The notes under the pieces were generated by a model, which saw only the letters and a program-made list of their open reading frames with translations, did no database searches and was not told the DNA's origin. A stretch of DNA of 64,000 bases, taken from the NCBI RefSeq assembly GCF_905220365.1, contig NC_061127.1:5394001-5458000 (forward strand), in the 5' to 3' direction. Shown here piece after piece: positions 46,115 through 56,286 of this stretch; the first letter of the stretch is position 1, and each line of letters begins with the position of its first letter. Position numbers and translations under genes: made by a program. This stretch comes from Vanessa cardui (taxonomy: Eukaryota > Arthropoda > Insecta > Lepidoptera > Nymphalidae).

Positions 46115-48895
46115 ATGACATGTGACAAACTGAAATTTAATAAGCTTACCTTAGTTAAGGCATGTGATGTTGATAATAATTTGACAATTGACTCTGACTG
46201 TGTTGACACAGATGCACCCCCTGAGTATAAGACCCGATTAATTGAAATTTTGACGTTGTATAAACAATACTTCACTAACGGTATTCCAACGACTAGGGCT
46301 GACGTTGCCCCAATGCAAATACGACTAAGGGACCCAAGTAAGACTGTGTATAGACGTCCGTATCGCCTTAGTCTTGACGAACATAAAATCGTACGCGATC
46401 GTGTGAGTGAGTTAGTTAATGCTGGTATTGTTCGACCGAGTTCGTCCCCTAATGCGAGCCCAATTCTTTTGGTTAAAAAGAAAGATGGAGATGTTCGAAT
46501 GTGTACCGACTACCGCGAAATTAATGACAATACTATACCGGACAGGTTTCCCCTCCCACGTATTGAGGATCAGATAGCCAGGCTACATGGTGGATGCTAT
46601 TTTTCGATACTTGACATGGCTTCTGGGTTCCATCAAATCCCTATGCACCCTGATTCCATTGAAACGACTGCCTTTATTACACCCGACGGCCAATATGAGT
46701 TTTTGGCTATGCCCTTTGGTCTCCGAAATGCTCCGGCTGTTTTTCAGCGTGCAGTCATGGAGGCCTTAGGTGATTTAGCAAACTTATATGTGGTTGTCTA
46801 CATGGATGACTTGCTAATTGTAGCTCGCAACCCAGAGGAAGCTCTCGAACGTCTTAAGAACGTCCTAGATGTCCTGACTGCGAGAGGCTTCTCTATGAAG
46901 TTGAAAAAATGTTCTTTCCTTAAAACTAAAGTTGAGTACTTGGGTTACGAGGTTAGTCAAGGTGAAATCCGTCCTAATCCTAAAAAGATCGAAGCTTTAA
47001 CATCTCTTCCTCCCCCAGAGACTGTAACTAACTTACGACAATTTATTGGGTTAGCGTCTTACTTCCGACAGTACATTCCAAAGTTTTCACAAATTATGGC
47101 ACCCTTATACGCTTTAACTACAGGAAATGGTAAAATTAATTGGAAACCAGAACACGAAAAAGTGAGGCAACAAATAATTCAAGCGCTGACAAGTGAACCA
47201 GTACTGACCATTTTCAACCCAGAATGTGAAACAGAATTACATACTGACGCGAGTGCAATTGGTTATGGTGCAGTCTTGTTGCAGAGGATTGATGGTAAAA
47301 ACCACGCTGTGGCTTACTACAGCCGACGTACGACGGCTGCTGAGTCAAAGTATCATTCATATGAGCTTGAAACTCTTGCGGTCGTCAACGCGGTTAAACA
47401 CTTCCGTCATTACCTGCATGGCAAGAAATTCACGGTCGTTACCGATTGCAATTCGCTTAAAGCTGCTCGTACTAAACTCGATCTCACCCCCAGAGTTCAC
47501 CGTTGGTGGGCATTTTTACAATCCTTTAACTTTGATGTTGTACATAGAGAGGGTAAGAAAATGTGTCATGCTGATTTCTTTTCCCGCAACCCCTTTCCTG
47601 TTACACCAACCAAATCAATTGACAAGGTAACTCCCAAACAAGTCAATATCACTGAGCTCAGTCAAAATTGGTTACTAGCGGAACAGCAGCGAGATGCAGA
47701 AATATCTCAGTTAAAATCTGATTTGTCTGAAAATTTACTTGGCAATGACGTAGCAAAAACTTATGAATTGCGTTCCGATGTGTTGTATCGTAAAGTTCAA
47801 AGAAACGGAAAAACACGATGTTTGCCCATTGTTCCTAGGTCTTTGAGATGGTCAGTCATTAATAATGTGCACAGTGGATTAATACACTTGGGATGGGAAA
47901 AAACACTAGAAAAGGTTTACGATCTTTATTGGTTCGAAAATATGTCAAAATACGTTAAAAAGTTTGTTGATAATTGTGTGACGTGTAAAGTTTCAAAGGG
48001 TCATTCGGGAAAAATTCATGCTGAGTTACACCCCATTCCAAAGGTAGCAATCCCCTGGCATACCGTTCATATTGACGCGACTGGCAAACTGAGCGGGAAA
48101 AATGATAAGAAGGAGTATGTGTTCGTTCTTATTGACGCGTTTACGAAATACGTGCTATTGTATCATACTCATAGCATTGACACTGTTAGTAGTATTAGGG
48201 CTGTTAAGAATAGCGTATCTCTTTTCGGTGCTCCGTCTAGACTGATCGCGGATCAAGGTCGATGTTTCGCGAGCCGAGAGTTTCGCTCATTTTGTGAAAC
48301 TTCTAATATTAAGCTGCACTTAATCGCGACGGGAAGCTCACGTGCTAATGGCCAAGTTGAGCGCGTCATGAGTACGCTCAAAAACATGCTAACTGTTATA
48401 GAGACTTCCGATCAATCCTGGCAAGATGCACTGCCGGACGTGCAGCTAGCATTGAATTGTACACAGAATCGCGTAACCAAGTCAAGCCCCTTAGAACTTT
48501 TAATTGGTAGAGTTGCGAGGCCCATTGAAATTTTACAATGTGACAGTGACGAACAGACGGTAGATATTGAACAGGTTAGGGCCGACGCAGTCAAACACAT
48601 GGAAAAGAGTGCTGATTACGACAAAACACGATTTGACAGTACCAAGGCAAAATTTGTGAACTTTAATGTAGGTGATTTTGTTTTATTAAAGAGTGAAGAG
48701 CGTAACCAGACAAAGCTCGACCCGAAATATAAAGGACCCTATCGTGTCATTGAAGTACTTGACGGCGACCGTTACATTTTGAAAGCTTTGAATGGTAACC
48801 GAACTTACAAATATGCTCATGACCGCTTGAAAAAAATGCCTAATAATTTCCCTGTAATAGACATTGATGATATTAATAAAACTGTTAAGCAATGA
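46115..48895 (+). CDS. pol: Pol: reverse transcriptase, RNase H, integrase
   Basis: 926 aa from the first ATG after the gag stop. Because there is no frame change and the coding sequence resumes right after the stop, the natural product is probably made by stop readthrough, so this ATG may not be a real start. Reverse transcriptase: VKKKDGDVRMCTDYREIN (119-137), LDMASGFHQI (166-175, D167), FGLRNAPAVFQ (201-211), YMDD (229-232). RNase H: D378 in HTDAS, the YHSYELETLA helix, D444 in VTDCN, and HADFFSRNP. Integrase: HHCC zinc finger H586, H591, C621, C624; catalytic D654, D713, E749 (D-x58-D-x35-E). A KGPYRV motif at about 873-878 is the GPY/F module. No chromodomain is visible. All catalytic residues are present, so the element is plausibly active. 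Confidence 0.95.
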   Translation: MTCDKLKFNKLTLVKACDVDNNLTIDSDCVDTDAPPEYKTRLIEILTLYKQYFTNGIPTTRADVAPMQIRLRDPSKTVYRRPYRLSLDEHKIVRDRVSELVNAGIVRPSSSPNASPILLVKKKDGDVRMCTDYREINDNTIPDRFPLPRIEDQIARLHGGCYFSILDMASGFHQIPMHPDSIETTAFITPDGQYEFLAMPFGLRNAPAVFQRAVMEALGDLANLYVVVYMDDLLIVARNPEEALERLKNVLDVLTARGFSMKLKKCSFLKTKVEYLGYEVSQGEIRPNPKKIEALTSLPPPETVTNLRQFIGLASYFRQYIPKFSQIMAPLYALTTGNGKINWKPEHEKVRQQIIQALTSEPVLTIFNPECETELHTDASAIGYGAVLLQRIDGKNHAVAYYSRRTTAAESKYHSYELETLAVVNAVKHFRHYLHGKKFTVVTDCNSLKAARTKLDLTPRVHRWWAFLQSFNFDVVHREGKKMCHADFFSRNPFPVTPTKSIDKVTPKQVNITELSQNWLLAEQQRDAEISQLKSDLSENLLGNDVAKTYELRSDVLYRKVQRNGKTRCLPIVPRSLRWSVINNVHSGLIHLGWEKTLEKVYDLYWFENMSKYVKKFVDNCVTCKVSKGHSGKIHAELHPIPKVAIPWHTVHIDATGKLSGKNDKKEYVFVLIDAFTKYVLLYHTHSIDTVSSIRAVKNSVSLFGAPSRLIADQGRCFASREFRSFCETSNIKLHLIATGSSRANGQVERVMSTLKNMLTVIETSDQSWQDALPDVQLALNCTQNRVTKSSPLELLIGRVARPIEILQCDSDEQTVDIEQVRADAVKHMEKSADYDKTRFDSTKAKFVNFNVGDFVLLKSEERNQTKLDPKYKGPYRVIEVLDGDRYILKALNGNRTYKYAHDRLKKMPNNFPVIDIDDINKTVKQ

Positions 48896-48985
48896 AAATG
48901 TATTTGATTCATCTTCCTTGTTATTGTGATTTGTGTTCTGTTTGCAAATGTTTTTATATAATATTCACTGTGTATTGTATTATGT

Positions 48986-49240
48986 GTGTCCGCCGGATGG
49001 AGGCGATGATTTTGAGTGTATCCGCCGGATGGAGGCGATGATTTTGAGTGTATCCGCCGGATGGAGGCGATGATTTTGAGTGTATCCGCCGGATGGAGGC
49101 GATGATTTTGAGAGTATCCGCCGGTTGGAGGCGATGGTTTTTTTGAGAGTATCCGCCTGTTGGAGGCGATGATTTTTGAGAGTATCCGCCGGTTGGAGGC
49201 GATGTTTTTTTTGAGAGTATCCGCTGGTTGGAGGCGATGT
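48986..49240 (+). repeat. Tandem array of about eight 32-bp units between pol and the 3' LTR
   Basis: The unit is TGTATCCGCCGGATGGAGGC + GATGATTTTGAG. The first four copies are the same apart from the first few bases; the last four vary (GGATGG to GGTTGG or TGTTGG, longer T-runs, leading AGTAT). Each unit contains the short complementary pair CGCC/GGCG around GGATGGA and could form a small hairpin. Arrays in this position in other insect gypsy-class elements can act as insulators or as RNA signals; no function is proven here. Confidence 0.9.
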
Positions 49241-49406
49241 TAGTGGTTATAGAATATGTTGTAAAGTGTAATGTTACTATCTTTCTATCTTTGCTTTAGT
49301 TTGAATAAGGTAATTAACCAACGCAAAAGTTTCATTGTGACCCTGCTTGGTCAGGGTTGACCGAGGCGATAACTTTTTACTGCTTAGATTATTTTCTTTC
49401 AGACTA

Positions 49407-49426
49407 TTCACACGAGGGCGTGTGAA
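49407..49426. promoter_or_regulatory. Perfect hairpin just before the 3' LTR
   Basis: TTCACACG-AGGG-CGTGTGAA, 8-bp perfect arms and a 4-base loop, ends 16 bp before the 3' LTR. The position is where a polypurine tract normally primes plus-strand synthesis, and I see no clear purine run there. Confidence 0.6.
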
Positions 49427-49442
49427 CGTATCAGAATGGCCG

Positions 49443-49708
49443 TGTCGAAGAATGAGCAACGTCATCGATACGATCAAGAACTATGCCTTGATGTTACTAG
49501 TTAATAAATTATTGAAGTTGACACTGGTATGAAATCGCTTTTGCGAAACGACAACACTGCATTCTTGGTAGCTGTCAAGCATTCGTTTGTTAATATCGAT
49601 TTGTTCCGTAAAAATAAAATATTGTAAAATCCGTTAACGGTCTTATTTTTAAAAATTAAGTAATGGAAGAAGAGCGATCTGAGTCCGAACGTATGGAGGA
49701 TGCGATAT
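49443..49708 (+). repeat. 3' LTR
   Basis: Identical to 44575-44840 over 266 bp, including the copy of the gag start codon (ATG at 49663). From there a chimeric frame of 35 codons runs into host DNA and stops at 49770. This is a by-product of the LTR structure and not a gene. Confidence 0.92.
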
Positions 49709-49844
49709 ATATTTTAAGACATAAAACTATCTTTATTATCTATTACCTCTTTCTTAACTACAATACTTAAATACTTTTAAGAATTCATATAACTCATCTA
49801 TGAGTAAACGCTTATATAATTAAATTGTTTAAAACAAAGTCTCT

Positions 49845-50386
49845 TACCGATGTCTGTCTTTCCCTATGTATGCTTAGTAGGTAGTTTATAGTTTTAAGTT
49901 TGTTTGTTTTTAGTAGTTATCCATAAAATTTCTCAACGGATTTTGATGCGGTTTTTTTAATAGATAGAGTGATGGTTTATATGTACCTATAATACATGTA
50001 CAATATAGTAAAGAAACACTGATAGTTTGAGAGGTTTCTAGTGTGATGTCGTAAATAAACTCATTTTTTGCGCTTAAATTGCAAACGCTGGCTGATCTGG
50101 ATGGAACCAAAATAATTCACTACAATATTGTACTCCTTATAAAGGTCTTCAAAAAAAGTCCATAATTTTATATATGTCCATCTCTTAGGGATAACCCACA
50201 ATAACCATTTTTATTAGTTACTTTTTAAGAGAAATAATGTCTTATTTTAAACGAATATTTTCAAAGATATTACAGATTTCTAAATCGGGGATTTTTAAAT
50301 CTCTAGCGGTTTGTATTATCTAATGACAAAAAGCCATGAACTTTGTATGTAATGACCACCCGTGCGAACCCGGGGCGGTTTGTTAG
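49845..50386 (+). repeat. Probable non-autonomous dispersed repeat
   Basis: Carries TCTCTTACCGATGTCTGTCTTTCCCTATGTATG, TTTTAGTAGTTATCCATAAAATTTCTCAACGGATTTTGATGCGG and near its right end CCACCCGTGCGAACCCGGGGCGG, a string typical of ends of widespread lepidopteran repeats. The interior is AT-rich and non-coding; borders are estimates. Confidence 0.5.
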
Positions 50387-50747
50387 TTACATATAATTTG
50401 AAAAATATTTAAAACTAATTAATAAACCACAACAATAATAACAGCTGACTCATGTCTAATGACAAATTCTTTCTCCCGCGATGAGTAATCACTAAACATG
50501 TGATAATGATGTGTGTGGAATGGTAACCACATAGCCTTATGTTAAGATTAGGCTGCACTAAATTCAAAAATAGTCTTTATTACTCTAGCTATAGATGCTA
50601 CTATGTAAGACTCCCTTGTAAGGTTTATGAATCCATACCAGTCTTGAGAAGAGATTTGTATGCATATAGTTTTTATCGGGTTAGACATAAGGTTTGTTTT
50701 TAAGACAAACTTAAAACTACTCTCTTTTGCAATCCATCCGTATCAGC

Positions 50748-50816
50748 GGCCTGCGCACGCGCATGCGCGAGCTAACACACGTTGACACGTGCCACAATCT
50801 ACAAACTATCACGTGT
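50748..50816. promoter_or_regulatory. Promoter-like block: NRF-1/EWG-type palindrome and two CACGTG boxes
   Basis: GCGCATGCGC (50759-50768) inside TGCGCACGCGCATGCGCGA matches the consensus bound by NRF-1 and its fly homologue Erect wing, usually found near transcription starts. CACGTG follows at 50786-50791 and 50810-50815. The block stands out as GC-rich in AT-rich DNA. A candidate exon starts about 300 bp to the right. Confidence 0.4.
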
Positions 50817-51111
50817 TTGTAGTTTATACACAGGAAATAGCTATCAAGTTAAAAAAACTAAACAATTTTTAGTATCGCTTTACAGTTTTGAATCTGAAAA
50901 AAATAAGAACAATCATGAAAGTTTCGTAAACTATTTTCTACAAAGAAATTTTTGCAAAGATCTTATAAAAGATGTCTGTTTACTAAGTGAACATAAATTT
51001 AACGTTTTCATTACAAGTACAGCGACATGTACTAACAAAAAAATATATTATATTTAGTTATAAAAGACGCCGAACGAATTCCTTCGACCAATTACTGCCT
51101 ATTTATTTCAG

Positions 51112-51168
51112 TGAGAAAAACGTAATGATCTCTTGACAGCATGACGAGCCGCGACTCGTACGAGAATC
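51112..51168 (+). other. Candidate exon with a start codon
   Basis: Bordered by TATTTATTTCAG| (acceptor-like) and GAGAATC|GTAAGT (donor-like). It contains ATG at 51141 followed by codons MTSRDSYEN and one base, so it would splice in phase 1. Downstream exons could lie to the right of or beyond the window. I do not recognise the peptide, and the call rests on splice-like borders and the promoter-like block upstream only. Confidence 0.3.
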
Positions 51169-51473
51169 GTAAGTGGGACGTCCGGAACGACACCATTAAA
51201 AGTTAAAATACGAACCGAAGACCAGAAACAACAAATTGTAATTGATACAAAAAAATCCATAACCAGTGACAGCCGATGCACTTTATAACTATGTTTTCCT
51301 GCGTATTCAATAGTGTTCCCTTTTAAACAGTACAAGTAGGTACATATTATTTTTTATGTTCTGGAATTTTAAATATAGTGTTTAGTTTTATGTCCAAAAA
51401 CGTAATAATAGTATAATATTTAATTGTCTTATTAGATTGAAATTGCAAATATCTTAAAGTATGATAAACCATC

Positions 51474-51793
51474 GAGTCGAGATGGCCCAGTGGTTAGAAC
51501 GCGTGCATCTTAACCGATGATTGCGGGTTCAAACCCAGGCAAGCACCGCTGATTCATGTGCTTAATTTGTCTTTATAATTCATCTCGTGCTCATCGGTGA
51601 AGGAAAACATCGTGAGGAAACCTGCATGTGACAAATTTCATAGAAATTCTACCACATATGTATTCCACCAACCAGCATTGGAACAGCGTGGTGGAATATG
51701 TTCTCAACCTTCTCCTATAAGGGAGAGGAGGTCTTTAGCCCAGCAGTGGGAATTTACAGGCATTTTAATTTTTTGTTGTTGTATACAATATAT
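51474..51793 (+). mobile_element. Family T SINE, full length with 10-bp target duplication
   Basis: GAGTCGAGATGGCCCAGTGG head with A box, GGGTTCAAACCC B box, the CGGTGAAGGAAAACATCGTG centre, CAGCAGTGGGAATTTACAGGC and a TTGTTGTTG tail. The flanks ATAAACCATC (51464-51473 and 51794-51803) are identical, and this is among the least decayed copies. Confidence 0.92.
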
Positions 51794-51849
51794 ATAAACC
51801 ATCAAAATTGTATGCATTTTGTTATAAATTCAATTGTCTGTTGCTAGAT

Positions 51850-53140
51850 AATAACCCAGATGGACTTTATGTAATATAAGTTACAAAATATACCATCAGC
51901 CTCTTTGTGACAAAAGTAAATGTGAACTAAACTTTCTTTCAAAACTGTTATTCGGGATTTCTACTAAACCTTAACCTACTCCAAATAGCTTTTAGCGCAT
52001 GTCCGCCTACTTTCCGTCAATTCCCAATAGGTATTTAAAATATTAGGCATCATCTTGGTATCGTTTGAATGGATAAATGGTTCTTACTCAATTCGGAAAA
52101 TGCTCAGTCTCAATGGGATAGCTTAGAGGGGAAAGATTTTTCTGTTTATAATGATAGAGTTAAACTAATGACTATAGTCATTTTATTTACTTTGAGGAAG
52201 CTAAATTGTCGAGAAGTAACACGGCTATATATTACTTCAGTAATATTAAGATATTAGACTGAAATAATGATTCGATTTCAACCGAGCTGCTTCCTTTCCT
52301 TTTACATAAACCAGTAATGTCTTTATAACTCTTTAAAAATGAGCCACAATTAACAATATAGGCTTTTATGTCAAATATAAGTTAAAAACAGGACATGACT
52401 TCTAAAACGATGCGGCGCAACATTCTCACCATTACATTATTTCTGCATTTCTTCCTCCTTAATAAACTTAATATTTTATACATTTAATTCGAAAATTGCG
52501 TAATTATTAAAAACAAAAAAAAAAACATTAAAACGTCACGATGAAGTATTTTCGCCACAAACTGAATAAGAATCTGGTTGTTTTTCTTTTTGTTAAATAC
52601 ACAGACGATGGTCATGAATTACGTATAAAATAAATAAGAGACCTGAATATTTATTGCTGATTTTATAAGAATTTTTCAAACGCCTTTGGTCTGCAGGTGT
52701 GTTATTCTGTTAACTTCACTTTCGATCTCACTTGATACAAATCTTTAACACTTTAGTAAACTAACATACTTTAAACTTCGTGTTGGTTATTGATATTTAC
52801 TCAATAAAAGATAAATGGAGAATCAAATATTAGTTTTAAATAAAATACAATAATAACATCGATATCTTTATTTACACGGCTGTTTAATCTCATTAGTGAT
52901 ATTAGTGATACAAAATTTTATGTGTATACTGAAAAACATTAAATTCCTATCTATTTTTAAAATTATATAGACATTTCTAAAATAGAATACTAGCGTCATT
53001 ATGATATGACATATGTAAACGATACAATAAATAAAATCAACAATAGTTATGAAACACAGCGAATTAATCGATTAACAGTCAGCTCCTGTTTTACAAGCCT
53101 ATTTTCAAATGGTATAAAGTGACCACATTTTGTTGAAAAT
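51850..53140. other. AT-rich DNA, nothing recognised
   Basis: No coding or repeat signal recognised; a poly-A run sits at about 52515. Confidence 0.5.
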
Positions 53141-53144
53141 AAGA

Positions 53145-53370
53145 CACGAAATTTCTCAGTTGATAGGATACGTGAATCTCAACTTAGTGGCGCTGGTTCG
53201 AATCTGGTTTTTATTTCATCCAAAAGTAAATCTAAATACTGTGATAAAGCCTGCGTATCTGGAATATTTTGGCATAGTATGAATTATCACTTACCTCAAT
53301 AATGCCCCGTGAAACAGCGTCGTGGAATATACTTTGCCCAACAGTGGGATATTTACGAGCCGTTCCTGTT
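53145..53370 (+). repeat. Very decayed tRNA-headed SINE
   Basis: CTCAGTTGATAGGATACGTG and GGTTCGAATCTGGTTTTTAT keep an A/B-box-like layout. The right part (AAACAGCGTCGTGGAATATAC, CCCAACAGTGGGATATTTACG) matches the family T tail. Confidence 0.55.
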
Positions 53371-53374
53371 TACA

Positions 53375-54530
53375 CTTCACGCTTGATATGCTTTTATTCA
53401 ATATTTCAATCGTTGATTGTTGTAAAACACGGAACCCAATAAATAAAAGGAAATTGCCCTTGACCGGTATTTTTTATGAACACTCGTTGAGGGAACATAT
53501 CCTTAAATATAATACCGACGATCTCTGAGTAATAAAACTTTATTATGAAATATATCTTGTGTACAAGAAATCATTTATGGTATTGAATCGTGTCCCTTGA
53601 ATCACTCCGGCCAGTTTATTTGTCATTAAATCAATTGATGTAACGACGCTTATGTTTCTACGATAACACATGTATTAAGAGTGCTTCGAATTACAAAGGA
53701 TATCTGTTTATGTTTACAATTGACATACTAGTGTTACATCTTGACACAGTAAAAACTTGTGTATTTAACATTATTAATGTTTGAACCTATGTGAATATTA
53801 CGTTTTTATAAAAAAGTATAAGGTATAATACGTTGAAGCTCTTACCTCAATACCTTCGATCAATTTGAAATATACATTGCGTTAAATATAGACTACACCG
53901 CATCGACATCAACATAAGGGACAAAATAATACCTTTTTGCAAGAGCGAAACCGCGCAAAACAGTTAGTTAAACATATGTAGCTATAACTAGATATATTGT
54001 AGTTAATCTTGTCCTAATACATAAAAAAAATTGAATAAAGTAACCATCACTTTTAATATTTTAATATGCGTATATTTCTTGAATTAATTTTATGAATTTA
54101 ACGGAACGAATGATATCTAGATTCAAACATTATGAAGAATGTTTAAATTTCAAGAAATGAAAGTAAATAATAGGATATATTATACATTCTAATTTTATAC
54201 ATTAAACTAAATACATATGTAATTACATACCTGCGTATTTCGTATTCGAATATCTTCGTAACACAAATACTTAATATAAGGTATTTTTGGTACATTTGTT
54301 TATACTCACTCAATATTACGGTAACAGACTGTAAATTGGGTAATTACAATGTATCTGACAATTTTAAATACAAATGAAACAAGTGAAAACAGTCGCAATT
54401 TGCTCCTGAACACGTTATTAGTTCGATCTTTTTCGGTAAGCTCTGTGCAAACCCGTTAGATTGGTTCAATTTTATTAATGTTCCGATTTAAAGGGTGACT
54501 AGTGGTGAAAATTGAAATTATTGTAATTAT
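53375..54530. other. AT-rich DNA, nothing recognised
   Basis: No coding or repeat signal recognised. Confidence 0.5.
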
Positions 54531-54535
54531 TTTCC

Positions 54536-54829
54536 TTGGTGGTAGGGCTTGGTGCAAGCCCGTCTGGTTAGGTACCACCCACTCATCAGTTATTCTACCG
54601 ACAAATAACAGTACTCAGTATTGTTGTGTTCCGGTCTGAAGGGTGAGTGAGCCAGTGTAACTACAGGCACAAGGGAGATAACATCTTAGTTCTCAAGGCT
54701 GGTGGCACATTGACTATGTAAGGAATAGTTCATATTTCTTACAGCGTCATTGTCTATGGGCGATGGTGACCACTTACCATCAGCTGGCCCATATGCTCGA
54801 CCACCAACCTACACCATAAAATAAAAAAT
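54536..54829 (+). mobile_element. Family G SINE-like repeat, full length
   Basis: TTGGTGGTAGGGCTTGGTGC head, GGTACCACCCACTCATCAG, GGGTGAGTGAGCCAGTG, GATGGTGACCACTTACCATC and CACCATAAAATAAAAAAT tail. It is nearly co-linear with 5827-6115 and with the inverted 57437-57724. Confidence 0.88.
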
Positions 54830-54834
54830 ATAAG

Positions 54835-56180
54835 CGCATTGAAAACATCATTTTGCTAGATATTCGTTTCTAGCAGTATACAATGGACTGAGTACTGAGT
54901 TCAAATTGCAAAATGACCTCTCATTTCCTTATTCATCTAAAATGAATAATAAAAAAGTGCCACACGTTCTATCGAATCACGTAACCGCTGGACTTAATCC
55001 GGTATGTTCCCATAATAACACGTAACTCGTTTAAATGTTTTAATTATGTTACACGTAATTAAGCTTCCACGAGCGAAATTTTTGTGTACATCGTATTTTG
55101 TTATTAATCTTATAATTAATGTCTGAAAAGTTTTATTACAAAATATTTCATTATTTAAACCTACTAGCACGACACCATAAATAGCATTTTAAATGTGATA
55201 TGAAAATACAATGTCACTGATCACACAATGATCACTCGATAATTTAAATTCGTTAGTATATGTATTGAGTTATTGAATATAACATTGATGTCATACTACA
55301 CAGTGCATTCTTGAAGAAAATGATTAACCTTATGCAGAAGACGCTTTACTTCTGGGGCAGTCGTGTAAAAAAAGAGTCCAACAATCTCATACTTGTTCTC
55401 ATTTACGCTCTAAGATTCAGTGTTCTAAATCCAGTGCCCTCGCAGTGTGAATCAGCATAAGATCGAATATGGGTGACAGACCAATTTAACAATTGAGGAA
55501 GTCCCAATAGGCACTTTAGGTTAGTTCCAAACTATACGCTGTTATTGATAGCATAAGTGTGTCATATGTGGTGATAGGCAGTAAAATGGCAATGCAACAT
55601 TGGTGTATGCGATTTTTTTTTATGTTGTTGATATTCATATCATTTCATATGATTTTTTTTTTGTAGAAAACCTCTGGTAAGCACATCATTTTACTGGCAT
55701 ATCGACCGTATTATGATACACAGAAAATATTGTAATAAAAGACCAATTTTTTGTTTTTGAATATATATCAAGTAGGTTTTATTTGTTTACTTAAATTACT
55801 TACCAGAATTTATAAAATAAAAGCAATAATACATCAAGCTTGTAATCAAATCAAAAAATAAATATGACACGCACTAAGTGATTGAACTGGCCAATCCATT
55901 GAATATTTTATTGGTTAATTCGATATTGTTTTACGTGATTCTGCAGTAAATATCTGACACGCGTTACTAATATATATAATTTTTTAAAAATTATCTGATA
56001 CCATCCTCGCACCACTCGAAAATTTATGAAACTATGTCAATTAAATGTCTATGATATAAGCGCTTAGAATAAAAACCAAAATAAGTAAATGTAAATAATA
56101 TTTATTTTTCTTTTAATCAAAAATTTGTTTTCAGGCTATTTAAACTTATATGTCAGTTGTAAATTTTTTTTTATTTTTAT
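54835..56180. other. AT-rich DNA, nothing recognised
   Basis: A less AT-rich part at 55310-55510 has no recognisable frame or repeat. Confidence 0.5.
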
Positions 56181-56189
56181 TTATTATTA

Positions 56190-56286
56190 AATGCTTAAAT
56201 ATATATATATATACAAATATGAACTAAAACTAGTTACTGTATAAATCTTGACCGCGTGGAATGGTGGCAAGAATGCTAGCAGCATT
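56190..56286 (-). repeat. Dispersed repeat (CTATAAATCTTGACCGCGTGG type), third copy
   Basis: ATGCTTAAATATATATATAT, CAAATATGAACTAAAACTAGTTACTGTATAAATCTTGACCGCGTGG (partial) and GGCAAGAATGCTAGCAGCATT align with 13027 and 40645. Confidence 0.65.

Larger units (their letters stand above)
44575..49708 (+). mobile_element. Complete young Ty3/gypsy-class LTR retrotransposon
   Basis: About 5.13 kb, bounded by 266-bp direct repeats that I read as identical base by base (44575-44840 and 49443-49708). Flanking AT-rich sequence allows a 4-5 bp target duplication (TATA or ATATA; exact LTR end is ambiguous by 1-3 bases because of the TATAT context). The inside encodes Gag with protease, then reverse transcriptase, RNase H and integrase in the Ty3/gypsy order. 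There is no third frame, so no envelope-like protein. Both frames are uninterrupted apart from the stop between them. The primer-site guess and domain content point to the mdg3/Micropia-like part of Ty3/gypsy, but that is inference. Identical LTRs mean a recent insertion. Confidence 0.93.

Noticed and set aside
48986..49240. CRISPR-like regular repeats
   Set aside because: The units are directly adjacent with no unique spacers, and they lie inside a eukaryotic retrotransposon.
51474..51560. tRNA gene from A/B boxes
   Set aside because: The tRNA-like part is the head of a family T SINE; it lacks a proper cloverleaf and is flanked by the SINE body and target duplications. The same applies to 23960, 41347 and 56678.
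51597..51797. 66-codon frame beginning MKENIVRKPAC, also at 23952 and 56652
   Set aside because: The same peptide appears in several places because it is the family T SINE read in one frame; not a gene.
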